Origin: Proteobacteria bacterium SG_bin9
Lineage (GTDB): Bacteria > Pseudomonadota > Alphaproteobacteria > Rhizobiales > Xanthobacteraceae
Assembly (NCBI GenBank): GCA_002083525.1
Contig: LWDM01000046.1
Span: 1 to 22,229 of the forward strand
Length of the DNA stretch: 22,229 nt
Direction: 5' to 3'
Shown here: positions 7,648 to 15,293 of the stretch, piece by piece
How the letters are laid out: the number at the start of each line of letters is the position of its first letter
How positions within the stretch are numbered: the first letter of the stretch is position 1
Notes under the pieces: model-generated
Database searches by the model: none
What the model saw: the letters and a program-made list of their open reading frames with translations, nothing else
Told to the model about the DNA's origin: nothing
Made by a program: the position numbers and the translations under genes

Positions 7648-8457
7648 TTAGCGGCCCTTGAAGTTGGCGACGCGGCGTTCTTCCGTCGCCTTGACGCCTT
7701 CCTTGAAGTCTTCCGTCGAGCGGAGCCAGGTCTGCTCCTTCAATTCGTGCTCGGTCGCCTTGTGGATGCGATCGGCGAGACCGGCGCGCATGGTGGCGCG
7801 CGTGGAGACAAGACCGAGCGGCGAGCACTCGGCGATTTCCTCGGCCAGCTTGATCGCTTCGGCGCGCACCTGATCCTGCGGCACCAGCACGTTGGCGAGG
7901 CCCATTCTGTACGCCTCCTCGCCGGTGACGCGGCGGCTGGTGTAGAACATCAGTTCGGCGTTGTTCTTGCCGATCAGTTCCGGCAGCGCGACCGTGAGAC
8001 CGAAGCCCGGATGGAAGCCGAGCTTGGTGAAGTTGGCCGCGAAGCGCGCTTCCGGACAGGCGACACGGAAGTCCGCAGAGACGGCGAGACCGAGACCGCC
8101 GCCGATGGCCGCGCCGTGGACTGCGGCAACGATCGGCTTCTTGGCGCGATAGATGCGCACGGCTTCGATGTAAAGATGGCTGATCGAGCCGAGGTTATCG
8201 GCAGGATCGCCTTTCCCATCGGGCTTCGCGACGGTTTCCTTGCGGTTCGGGTCCTTGAAGTCGGCGCCGGCGCAGAAGGCCTTGCCTTGCGCGCACAGAA
8301 CACTGGCCCGAATTTCGACATTGGCGTCGAACTCGTCGAGCGCATTGGCGATCTGCTGGATCAGCAGCGCGTCGAAGAAATTCAGCGGCGGCTTGCGGAT
8401 CTCGATGATGCCGATGTGACCCTTGGTCTCGACGCCGATATCCTTGTACGTGGCCAT
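7648..8457 (-). CDS. Enoyl-CoA hydratase/isomerase family protein (crotonase fold), atypical active site
   Basis: A 269-residue crotonase-superfamily protein. Oxyanion-hole segments are present: GKAFCAGADFKDP at about residues 58-70 and VHGAAIGGGLGLAVSADFRVA at about 113-133. The stretch that normally carries the two catalytic glutamates reads FTKLGFHPGFGLT (about 143-155), with no Glu or Asp, so ordinary enoyl-CoA hydration is doubtful. The start is set at the ATG at 8457 because AGAGGA lies about seven bases upstream on the minus strand. A longer reading frame to 8487 would begin inside a palindromic repeat. It is downstream of two acyl-CoA dehydrogenase genes and probably shares their transcript, although a repeat lies in the 114-base gap. 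The reaction is unknown. Confidence 0.9.
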   Translation of the reverse strand: MATYKDIGVETKGHIGIIEIRKPPLNFFDALLIQQIANALDEFDANVEIRASVLCAQGKAFCAGADFKDPNRKETVAKPDGKGDPADNLGSISHLYIEAVRIYRAKKPIVAAVHGAAIGGGLGLAVSADFRVACPEARFAANFTKLGFHPGFGLTVALPELIGKNNAELMFYTSRRVTGEEAYRMGLANVLVPQDQVRAEAIKLAEEIAECSPLGLVSTRATMRAGLADRIHKATEHELKEQTWLRSTEDFKEGVKATEERRVANFKGR

Positions 8458-8481
8458 GATTTTTCCTCTGCCTTTGTTTTG

Positions 8482-8562
8482 CGTCATTGCGAGCGGAGCG
8501 AAGCAATCCAGCTCAGTGTGTAGACATGGATTGCTTCGTCGCTCTTGCTCCTTGCAATGACG
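8482..8562. repeat. Intergenic palindromic repeat, copy 2
   Basis: An 81-base element with ends CGTCATTGC and GCAATGACG and inner arms GAAGCAATCCA and TGGATTGCTTC, closely matching the copy at 7562-7643 but differing in the loop. It lies between the end of an acyl-CoA dehydrogenase gene and the start of the crotonase gene on the same strand. Here it may alter message stability between the two. Confidence 0.85.
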
Positions 8563-8571
8563 AAGTGAGTG

Positions 8572-9732
8572 TCAGCGCAGCCCGAGGCCGCGGGCGATGA
8601 TGCCGCGCAGAACTTCGGTGGTGCCGCCCTGGATGGTGAGCTTCGGCGCGATCTTGGTGGCGAACGCGAGCTGTTCGCTCAGCGCCGGATGGTTGGTCGA
8701 TTCCGGATCGACGAACGCCGCGAGATCGCGCACGCGATGCGGCAGCGCCTGCTCCCACAAGGTGCCGATGTCCTTGACGATCGCGGCTTCCACCACTGGC
8801 TCCTTGCCGGCGGAGAGCATGCCGGCGACCGACACCGACATGCGGCGCATGGTGTGCAGTTGCGCGACAAGGCGGCCGATGCCTTCGGCCGCGCGCGAAT
8901 CCGGATTGGGTCCGATCGAGCGCACGAGTTCGGTGAGCACGTAATAGGTTTCGAGGAAACGCTCCGGGCCCGAGCGCTCGTAGGCGAGCTCGCTGGTCGC
9001 CTGCTTCCAGGCGCCGTCGATCTCGCCGAGCACGTGATCGTCCGGCATGAAGGCGTCCTCGAAGACGACCTCGTTAAATTCTTTCTGCCCGCTCATCTGG
9101 TTGATCGGGTTGACCTTGATGCCCGGCGTCTTCATGTCGACGAGGAACTGCGTCAAACCATGACGGCGGTTTTCCTTCGTCGGCGGCGACGTGCGGAACA
9201 CGGCGATCATGTAGTCGGCGATGTGCGCCGACGTGGTCCAGATCTTGGTGCCGTTGATGAGGTAGCCGCCGTCGGTCTTGGTGGCTTTGGTTTTCGCGGC
9301 GAACAGGTCGGAGCCCGAGCCCGGTTCGCTCATGCCGATGGAGAAGCAGACCTCGCCGCGGCAGATGCGCGGGAGGATATCCATCTTGATGCGCTCGGGC
9401 GCGTACTTCAGCAGCACCGGCCCGCTCTGGCGGTCGGCGACGAAGAAGCGCCGCGTCGGTGCGTTGGCGACGCGCATTTCCTCGGTGACGACGTAGCGTT
9501 CCAGGTACGAGCGCTCGTGGCCGCCGTACTTCTTCGGCCAGGTGATGCCGAGCCAGCCGCGCTCGCCGACGCGCCGCGCGAACTCGCGATTGTCGTTCTC
9601 CTCGCTGAACGGATGGTGCGGATCGAAGGTGCCGCGCGAAATTTCCTCGGCGAGGAACGCGCGCACTTCCTTGCGCAGCTCCTCGCACTCGGGCGGCAGG
9701 CGGATCGGATCGAAACGAAGGGCGGAGGTCAT
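8572..9732 (-). CDS. Acyl-CoA dehydrogenase family protein (subunit with the SEPGSGSD flavin motif)
   Basis: A 386-residue FAD-dependent acyl-CoA dehydrogenase homologue that would introduce an alpha-beta double bond into an acyl-CoA. The middle-domain signature GMSEPGSGSDL is at residues 133-143, followed by NGTKIWTTSAH. The C-terminus IQGGTTEVLRGIIARGLGLR is typical of the family but has Gly where medium-chain enzymes have the catalytic Glu. Glu252 in AYERSG is a candidate for the alternative base position used by isovaleryl- and long-chain-type enzymes. The family FAD motif (R...F...FQ) and the QxxGG-type motif are not recognisable here, while the adjacent upstream gene has both. The ATG follows GGAAGGGA. 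The two genes are 18 bases apart, which suggests a two-subunit enzyme. Confidence 0.93.
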   Translation of the reverse strand: MTSALRFDPIRLPPECEELRKEVRAFLAEEISRGTFDPHHPFSEENDNREFARRVGERGWLGITWPKKYGGHERSYLERYVVTEEMRVANAPTRRFFVADRQSGPVLLKYAPERIKMDILPRICRGEVCFSIGMSEPGSGSDLFAAKTKATKTDGGYLINGTKIWTTSAHIADYMIAVFRTSPPTKENRRHGLTQFLVDMKTPGIKVNPINQMSGQKEFNEVVFEDAFMPDDHVLGEIDGAWKQATSELAYERSGPERFLETYYVLTELVRSIGPNPDSRAAEGIGRLVAQLHTMRRMSVSVAGMLSAGKEPVVEAAIVKDIGTLWEQALPHRVRDLAAFVDPESTNHPALSEQLAFATKIAPKLTIQGGTTEVLRGIIARGLGLR

Positions 9733-9750
9733 GATGTTTTCCCTTCCGTC

Positions 9751-10812
9751 TTATCGCGAGGCGACCAGCGGCCACAGATCGTCGGCGCCGCGGGCGCAGA
9801 CCATCTTGCCGAGCTCGACCGCCCAGTGGCTTTCGTTGCCGAAGTCGTCGCGCCAGGCGAGCGCGCGCAGCGTCAGGCGATGCAGAATGTGCTCGGAGGT
9901 GAAGCCGATGGCGCCATGCACCTGATGTGCAATGCCGGTACCGCGCTCGGCCGCCTCCGAGCAGCGGATCTTCGCCGACACGGCTTCCAGCATCACCGCA
10001 TCGTCGAAGCTCGCCGCATTGGCGACGGCGTCGGCGGCGGAGGTCGCGGCCGCAAGCGCTGCTGCAGTCTCGGAGGCGAGGCGGGCGAGGTTGTGCTGCA
10101 CCGCCTGGAATTTCGAGATCGGCTTTTCGAACGCCACGCGCTCGTTGGAATAGCGCACGGTAATCTCGAGCATCGTTTCCAGCGCACCGGCGATCTGCAG
10201 GCTGCGCACGACGCAGCCCATCAGCATCAGCGCGGTCTGGTCGATGTCCTTCGCCGGTTTCAGTTCGAGCGGTTTCGTGTTGGTGAACACCACCGTGTCG
10301 CTCGCCTCGTTGGCGAGGTTGAGGCCTGAGATGATCGTGCAAGCCGAGGCGTCGACCAGCGCGATCGACGGACCTTTCACGCCGATGGCGAACACGGCGA
10401 TGTGCTTTGCCTCCTTCGCGAACGGCACGCCGCGGGCGCGGCCGGTCAGCGTGCCGTCGGCGTTGACGGTGATGCGGTCGCGCGGGCCTGCGGGCGCAAC
10501 CGTCATCGCATCTGCGGGTGAGGAGATGCCGCCCTGCGCCAGCAGCCAGCCGGCGAGCATGGTTTCGGCAAGCGGAACTGCAATGGCCGTGCGTCCGGCT
10601 GCGTTGAGCACGCCGAAGCCGTCGGCGAGGCTTGCACCCGAACCGCCCTGCTCCTCGGGCACCCATGCGAGCGGCAGGCCCGCTTCGCTCAGCGCGTTCC
10701 AGAGCGGCGCTTTCCAGCTGCCGTTGCCGGTGCGGATGATGTCCTGAGAGTCGGCGAGATCGGCGAAAATGTTTTCGGCCGTCTGGACGACGATGTTGTC
10801 ACTCTCCGCCAC
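9751..10812 (-). CDS. Acyl-CoA dehydrogenase family protein (partner subunit lacking the SEPGSGSD motif)
   Basis: A 353-residue acyl-CoA dehydrogenase homologue, short for the family (usually 380-400). The N-terminal helical domain (WVPEEQGGSGASLAD) is recognisable. The middle domain is reduced, and the flavin signature is replaced by APAGPRDRITVNADG. The C-terminal helical domain keeps RYSNERVAFEKPISKFQAVQ (220-239) and HQVHGAIGFTSE (296-307), residues that help bind FAD across subunits in this family. The start is GTG at 10812, because AGGGAG lies five bases upstream; an ATG at 10836 would add eight residues but has no such site. It leads the minus-strand set with the full dehydrogenase and the crotonase. 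It is probably the partner subunit in a heteromer; being merely diverged is the alternative. Confidence 0.9.
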   Translation of the reverse strand: MAESDNIVVQTAENIFADLADSQDIIRTGNGSWKAPLWNALSEAGLPLAWVPEEQGGSGASLADGFGVLNAAGRTAIAVPLAETMLAGWLLAQGGISSPADAMTVAPAGPRDRITVNADGTLTGRARGVPFAKEAKHIAVFAIGVKGPSIALVDASACTIISGLNLANEASDTVVFTNTKPLELKPAKDIDQTALMLMGCVVRSLQIAGALETMLEITVRYSNERVAFEKPISKFQAVQHNLARLASETAAALAAATSAADAVANAASFDDAVMLEAVSAKIRCSEAAERGTGIAHQVHGAIGFTSEHILHRLTLRALAWRDDFGNESHWAVELGKMVCARGADDLWPLVASR

Positions 10813-10946
10813 GCTCACTCCCTGTCGTGTTCGCATCTGTTAGCCGCGCCACATGCGGTCCGATGCTTCTGCTTGGTTGGCGGCATGATGGTGAAAAGGC
10901 AAGAGGGTGACAAGCGCGGCCGTCTGCATTCCGGCATGCGGGATGC

Positions 10947-10965
10947 GCGAAAATTTCCGTTTCGC
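10947..10965. promoter_or_regulatory. 19-base dyad between divergent dehydrogenase genes
   Basis: GCGAAA (10947-10952) and TTTCGC (10960-10965) form a perfect six-base inverted repeat with a 7-base spacer, which contains part of a near-palindromic GAAAATTTC. It lies in the 289-base divergent region between the acyl-CoA dehydrogenase at 10812 and the SDR gene at 11102. It could be an operator for both directions. No confident promoter was identified; TATACT at 10992-10997 is a possible -10 towards the SDR gene but lacks a good -35. Confidence 0.25.
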
Positions 10966-11101
10966 TGGGTGAAACATCGGAACGCGCAAACTATACTCGC
11001 GTGCCGCCTCCGGCCTGTTGCAGCGCCGCTGGTCTCGCCCCGTCTGTTCCGTATAAACCTGTCTCCTCTCGCCGAACGGCCCACAAAATAAGGAAACACC
11101 A

Positions 11102-11878
11102 ATGGAAGGCTTCAACGTCATCGTCACCGGTTCGGCCTCGGGCCTCGGCGCCGCGACCGCGGAATTGCTCGCAGCCAAGGGCGCGCGCATCGTCATCAAC
11201 TATTCGTCGAGCAAGAAGGAAGCCGAACAGACGGCGGACACCTGCCGCGCCAAGGGCGCCGAGATCGTCGTCGTGCAGGGCGACGTGTCGAAGGACGAAG
11301 ATTGCAAGAAGATCGTCGCCGCCGCCGCGCCGTGGGGCGAGCTGCATGCGCTGGTCAACAATGCCGGCGTCACCAAGCACGTGCAGCACAGCAACCTCGA
11401 CGGTCTGTCGGCGGAAGATTTCCAGTGGGTCTATGCGGTCAACACCATCGGCCCGTTCCAGATGACGCGCGCGGCGCGGTCGCTGCTGGAAGCCGGTGCG
11501 CAGAAGGCAGGGCGCGCTTCGGCCGTGGTGAGCATCTCATCGGTTGCCGGTATTCGCGGCATGGGATCGTCGATCGCGTATGCGGCAAGCAAGGGCGCAC
11601 TCAACACCATGACGCAGTCGCTGGCGCGTGCACTGGCGCCGCTGATCCGCGTCAACGCTGTTTGCCCCGGCTATATCGATACGCCGTGGTTCGAAAAGGG
11701 CGTTGGCGCGGAGAAGCAGGCGCAGCTGCGCGATCAGGTGAAATCGCGCGTACCGCTGAAGCTCGCATCCGAAGCAAAGGATATCGCGGAGCTCGTGGCG
11801 TTCCTGGTGCGTCCGCAGTCGGGCCACATGACCGGCGAGTACGTGCGCATGGACGCAGGCATGCATCTCGCGGTCTGA
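11102..11878 (+). CDS. SDR family NAD(P)-dependent oxidoreductase
   Basis: A 258-residue classical short-chain dehydrogenase. The cofactor motif TGSASGLG is at residues 9-16, NNAG at 86-89, structural Asn114, the SISS segment at 144-147, and the catalytic YAASK at 160-164. The NYSSSKK stretch after the second strand suggests a preference for NADP over NAD, which is an inference. The ATG follows AAGGAAA by about six bases. The gene points away from the two acyl-CoA dehydrogenases, so a 3-hydroxyacyl-CoA or ketone/alcohol step in the same pathway is plausible. SDR substrates cannot be read from sequence. It ends before a strong bidirectional terminator. Confidence 0.94.
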   Translation: MEGFNVIVTGSASGLGAATAELLAAKGARIVINYSSSKKEAEQTADTCRAKGAEIVVVQGDVSKDEDCKKIVAAAAPWGELHALVNNAGVTKHVQHSNLDGLSAEDFQWVYAVNTIGPFQMTRAARSLLEAGAQKAGRASAVVSISSVAGIRGMGSSIAYAASKGALNTMTQSLARALAPLIRVNAVCPGYIDTPWFEKGVGAEKQAQLRDQVKSRVPLKLASEAKDIAELVAFLVRPQSGHMTGEYVRMDAGMHLAV

Positions 11879-11890
11879 TCGGGACATGAC

Positions 11891-11928
11891 AAAGCCGGCC
11901 TCGCAGCGCGCGAGGCCGGCTTTTCGTT
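11891..11928. terminator. Bidirectional intrinsic terminator between SDR and GlsB-family genes
   Basis: A perfect 10-base GC stem (11894-11903 with 11911-11920) has a 7-base loop, with AAA before and TTTT after it. This gives a terminator in both directions between converging genes. Confidence 0.88.
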
Positions 11929-11932
11929 CAAC

Positions 11933-12208
11933 TTATACCCGGGGATTGCCGGGATCGGAGATCCGGCCGCTTGCGACGAGCCTGTTCCAGATGAACAGCA
12001 CCACGAGCGCGCCGATCGTCGCGGTGATGAAGCCGGCGCCCTGATCCGGGCGATACCAGCCGAGCATCTGACCGACGAAGGTCGCGAGAAACGCACCGGC
12101 AATGCCGAGCACCGTCGTCAGGATGAAGCCCTTCGGATCGTTCGGACCCGGCGAGATCAGGCGAGCGATAATGCCGGCGACAAAGCCGACGATGAGGATC
12201 CAGAGCAT
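11933..12208 (-). CDS. GlsB/YeaQ/YmgE family stress-response membrane protein
   Basis: A 91-residue inner-membrane protein of the transglycosylase-associated (Transgly_assoc) family. Three hydrophobic helices are visible at about residues 2-18, 28-46 and 58-75, with the family glycines in VGFVAGIIARLISPG and TTVLGIAGAFLATFVG. The biochemical role of the family is unknown, although homologues are often stress-induced. AAAGGA lies about seven bases before the ATG. It follows the YidB-family gene by 31 bases and may be co-transcribed with it. Confidence 0.92.
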   Translation of the reverse strand: MLWILIVGFVAGIIARLISPGPNDPKGFILTTVLGIAGAFLATFVGQMLGWYRPDQGAGFITATIGALVVLFIWNRLVASGRISDPGNPRV

Positions 12209-12239
12209 GGTGTTGTCCTTTCAGCCGCAATGAAAGCGA

Positions 12240-12851
12240 TCAGAGCCAGCGCGATGCTTCACCCTCGGTCGGCAAGCGGCCGTCCGGAGTGAGTTGGTCG
12301 ACAACGCCGGGGAGATACTGGCTGAGGCCCTGCAGCAGTTCGTTGCGCGACATGCCCGTCTGGTCGAGCAGCGTGCTGATCTGATCGGCGCCGAGCGCGT
12401 TGGCGAGATCGTTCGGATCGATCTGCTTGTTCGCGCCCTTGCCGACCCATGAATCGGCGACATCGCCGTGACCCTTGTCCTGCAGCTGCTTCATCAGATC
12501 GCCGAGGCCGCCGCTCAGGATCGAGCCGGCTGCACCGCCGAGGATCAGGCCGCCGAGACCGCCCTTCATCAGGTCGCTCAAACCGCCGCCAGCGCCACCA
12601 CCCTTGAGGATGTCGCCAAGACCTCCAGGAAGCCCACCGGGGAGACCTGCGGTCACTGTGCCGCCGGGCGGCAGTTGCGGCGGCACGCCAGCGGGCTTCG
12701 TTTGCGGCTGTCCGCCGCGCAAATGGCCGAGCGCCTTGTAGGCAAGCAGCGCGAGGATCGCCATCGTCATCGGCGACATGCCGCCCTTGCCGGGCTGCGT
12801 CTCGCCACGCGGTCCGTTCTGCATCCCGTTGAGAATATCCATCAAGCCCAT
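12240..12851 (-). CDS. YidB family (DUF937) protein
   Basis: A 203-residue protein. It has a short N-terminus with a hydrophobic stretch (about residues 26-40), a proline- and glycine-rich middle (about 45-125), and a conserved C-terminal YidB region. In that region DSWVGKGANKQI is followed by LANALGADQISTLLDQTGMSRNELLQGLSQYLP and a closing LTPDGRLP, which is typical of DUF937. Function is unknown for the family. The gene starts 118 bases from the divergent ketopantoate-reductase-type gene and is followed closely by the GlsB-family gene. Confidence 0.92.
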   Translation of the reverse strand: MGLMDILNGMQNGPRGETQPGKGGMSPMTMAILALLAYKALGHLRGGQPQTKPAGVPPQLPPGGTVTAGLPGGLPGGLGDILKGGGAGGGLSDLMKGGLGGLILGGAAGSILSGGLGDLMKQLQDKGHGDVADSWVGKGANKQIDPNDLANALGADQISTLLDQTGMSRNELLQGLSQYLPGVVDQLTPDGRLPTEGEASRWL

Positions 12852-12969
12852 AGGTCTCTCCCTCGCACGCCCCGCGGGATCAAGAATAGGGAGCGCTCAT
12901 GACGGTTACAAGGCACCATCGCTGCTGCGGCCGGTGCGTGCTATTCAGGCGGGCGGCAAGGACGGGATC

Positions 12970-13968
12970 ATGAACGACAGACCGATTGTGATTGCAGGGG
13001 CAGGGTCGATCGGCTGCTTCGTCGGCGGCATGCTCGCGCGTGCGAACCGCCCTGTGCGCTTTCTGGTGCGGCCACGCATCGCTGCAGAGATCGAAGCCAA
13101 CGGCTTGCGGCTGTCGAGCTTCGAGGGCCTCGACGAACGGATCGATGCGGGCAAACTCGGATTGTCGCAGGCCTCGAGCGTGTTCGCGAACGCCGCTATC
13201 GTGCTGGTCACAGTAAAGAGTTCGGACACGCCGGAGATCGCCGGATTGATCGCGCGGCACGCGCCGCCGGATGCTGTGATCGTGAGTTTGCAGAATGGCG
13301 TCGGCAACGCGACGCTGCTGCGCCAGCATTTGCCCGGACGCGCGGTGCTGGCGGGCATGGTGCCGTTCAACGTGCTGGCGGTGGGCGAGGGGCGCTATCA
13401 TCGCGCCACTTCCGGCGACATTCTGATCGATGCCGATCAAGCCGGCACGGCGGCCAAGCTCTCGGTGCCGGGCCTCGGTGTGAAGCCGCATGCGGATATG
13501 ACCGGCATTCAGTGGGGCAAGTTGCTCGTGAATCTCAACAACGCGCTGAATGCGCTGTCCGACCTGCCGCTGCGCGATCAACTCGCGCAGCGTGCGTGGC
13601 GAAGCCTGTTCGCGGATCAGATGGCTGAAGGGCTGCTTGTGCTGAAAGCCGCGGGCATTCATCCCGTCGCCACCACGCCGCTGCCCGCGTCATGGACGCC
13701 GTCGATCCTCCGCTTGCCAGATGCTTTGTTTCAGATCGTCGCGAAGCCGATGGTGAAGATCGATCCGAAAGCGCGTTCCTCGATGTGGGAAGATCTCACG
13801 CGCGGACGGCGTACCGAGATCGATCATCTTCAAGGCATGATCATTGCTCTCTCGGCCAAGCATGGCGTTACTGCGCCGCTCTCCGGCCGCATCGTTGCGT
13901 TGATCAGAGACGCCGAAGCCGCGGGCAAGGGGCCGCCCGGCCTGACGCCGCAACAGGTTCGCGGTTAG
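12970..13968 (+). CDS. 2-dehydropantoate 2-reductase family protein
   Basis: A 332-residue NADPH-dependent ketopantoate reductase homologue. In pantothenate synthesis that enzyme reduces 2-dehydropantoate to pantoate. The nucleotide-binding motif GAGSIG is at residues 10-15. SLQNG (Asn109), the catalytic Lys184 in GKLLVNLNNALNAL and the segment SSMWEDLTRGRRTEIDHLQG (270-289) match key family positions. The start at 12970 has AAGGA about seven bases upstream; the frame is open further upstream, but that part overlaps the divergent YidB gene and is not protein-like. Many alphaproteobacteria carry several paralogues, so it may act on another 2-oxo acid. Its stop overlaps that of the converging glycosyltransferase. 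Confidence 0.9.
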   Translation: MNDRPIVIAGAGSIGCFVGGMLARANRPVRFLVRPRIAAEIEANGLRLSSFEGLDERIDAGKLGLSQASSVFANAAIVLVTVKSSDTPEIAGLIARHAPPDAVIVSLQNGVGNATLLRQHLPGRAVLAGMVPFNVLAVGEGRYHRATSGDILIDADQAGTAAKLSVPGLGVKPHADMTGIQWGKLLVNLNNALNALSDLPLRDQLAQRAWRSLFADQMAEGLLVLKAAGIHPVATTPLPASWTPSILRLPDALFQIVAKPMVKIDPKARSSMWEDLTRGRRTEIDHLQGMIIALSAKHGVTAPLSGRIVALIRDAEAAGKGPPGLTPQQVRG

Positions 13969-15269
13969 GATTGTCGTTGCAGCTCGTGCGCGATGGCGCC
14001 GAGCACGTCGTGCGCCGTGTCGGTCCATGAGGTCGGACGGAAGCGATTTGCTATCTCAGCCTTGTCGCTTGTGAGTGCCGCATCATCATCGAGCAGGCGC
14101 TCGATCGTGATCCGCCACGCGGCCGCATCGTCGGGGTCGATGTGCGTGGCGATGCCCTGGCTCGCCTCGGGGATCGACGTCGTGTTGGAGGCAATGCACG
14201 GCTTGCCGAAGGCGAAGCTCTCGACCACCGGCAGGCCGAAGCCTTCGCTGCGCGAGGGAAACAGCGTGAAGCGGCAGTTGCGATAAAGCCATTGCAGCTT
14301 TGCATCGTCGACGTCGCTGAGAAAGCGGATCGCGCCGGCAACTGCCGGATCGGTCTTCACCGCAGCGACCAGCGGCTGGCCGTCGGTGCCGATGCGTCCG
14401 GCAATCACCAGCGGAATCGGCGGTGTGCCGCGCTCGCGCGCCAGCGACGCCCAGATGCCAGTGAGCAGCGCGTGGTTCTTGCGATGGTTCACGTCACCCA
14501 CGGTCAGCACGAACTCGCCGGGTGTCAGACCGTCGACGCCGTCGATCGCCGGTGCGTCGGCGATCTGATGACCGAGCCGGATCGTCTTGACCGGCGGCAG
14601 CGCGATGCCGTGAGCCGAGGCGTAATTGCGCAGTTCGCCGGCGCTGTAATGCGAGATCGGCAGGATCAGCGACGCCTCGCGCATCACGAAGTTGCTGCCG
14701 GGGATGTTCGCTGCATCCGGATCGCGCAGGCGCGGATCGTCGGCAGTCAGCGTGTCGAGCAGATCGTAGAACACGAAGGCAAGCTTGATGTTCAGCTTGC
14801 GCCGCAGCGACATCAGGAAGCCGAAATCCTGCCGCTGCAATTCGCCTGGCAGCAGCAGGATCGTGCCGTCGTCGAAGATGCTGGCAGCTGACGCTGCCGT
14901 TGTATCGACCAGCGCTTTTTCGATACGCGCTTTGCTGCGCGCCTGACGGATCGGATCGCGCACGCGTTTGCGAAACCAGACCTCCAGTTGATAGAGCTGC
15001 TTCACGCCGGGACGGTTGCGAGTCGAAACGCGGGCCGCGCGGCGGGAATCCGCAACGGGAACGGTGGTGGCAGCGGCGAGTGCTTCGGCCGCCGACAGCG
15101 GAATGAATTGACTGCTGCGCTTGTCGAAGCGGCAGAACGCGATGTCGTTACGACCAAGCCGGGCGAGGGCTTCGATCAGCTTGCGTTCGACCCGCGTCGT
15201 GCCATGCGGAATGGTGTTGCGTTCGTCGAACGCAGTGGTCAGGTCCACGAGGATGCGGTTTGCCGGCAT
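13965..15269 (-). CDS. Glycosyltransferase family 4-type (GT-B) protein
   Basis: A 434-residue GT-B glycosyltransferase, which would transfer a sugar from a nucleotide donor to a surface glycan or lipid. The C-terminal domain (about residues 250-420) carries FVLTVGDVNHRKNH, LVIAGRIG and the donor-site EX7E motif EGFGLPVVE (342-350), followed by GKPCIAS. The N-terminal domain opens ILVDLTTAFDERN, a form common in mannosyltransferase-like proteins of polysaccharide loci. No other polysaccharide gene is nearby, so acceptor and donor are unknown. Its start is 24 bases after the stop of a small secreted protein gene on the same strand, so the two may be co-transcribed. Its stop overlaps the neighbouring converging gene by four bases. 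Confidence 0.92.
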   Translation of the reverse strand: MPANRILVDLTTAFDERNTIPHGTTRVERKLIEALARLGRNDIAFCRFDKRSSQFIPLSAAEALAAATTVPVADSRRAARVSTRNRPGVKQLYQLEVWFRKRVRDPIRQARSKARIEKALVDTTAASAASIFDDGTILLLPGELQRQDFGFLMSLRRKLNIKLAFVFYDLLDTLTADDPRLRDPDAANIPGSNFVMREASLILPISHYSAGELRNYASAHGIALPPVKTIRLGHQIADAPAIDGVDGLTPGEFVLTVGDVNHRKNHALLTGIWASLARERGTPPIPLVIAGRIGTDGQPLVAAVKTDPAVAGAIRFLSDVDDAKLQWLYRNCRFTLFPSRSEGFGLPVVESFAFGKPCIASNTTSIPEASQGIATHIDPDDAAAWRITIERLLDDDAALTSDKAEIANRFRPTSWTDTAHDVLGAIAHELQRQS

Positions 15270-15293
15270 GAATGTGCTTGGTCGTTGTGAGCT

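Noticed and set aside
7562..8562. Two repeats as a CRISPR array or insertion-sequence ends
   Set aside because: There are only two copies, each an internal palindrome of about 80 bases, 840 bases apart and flanking a crotonase gene with no transposase.
8569..10329. Long plus-strand open frame opposite the acyl-CoA dehydrogenases (586 residues)
   Set aside because: It is a shadow of two well-recognised dehydrogenase genes, with Arg/His-rich composition and no domain.
11018..11057. TTGCAG and TATAAA as a sigma70 promoter for the SDR gene
   Set aside because: The spacing of 28 bases is far outside the usual 16-18.
12778..12969. 64-residue N-terminal extension of the ketopantoate-reductase-type gene
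   Set aside because: It overlaps the divergent YidB gene, is low in family-like features, and a good ribosome site with the Rossmann motif fixes the start at 12970.
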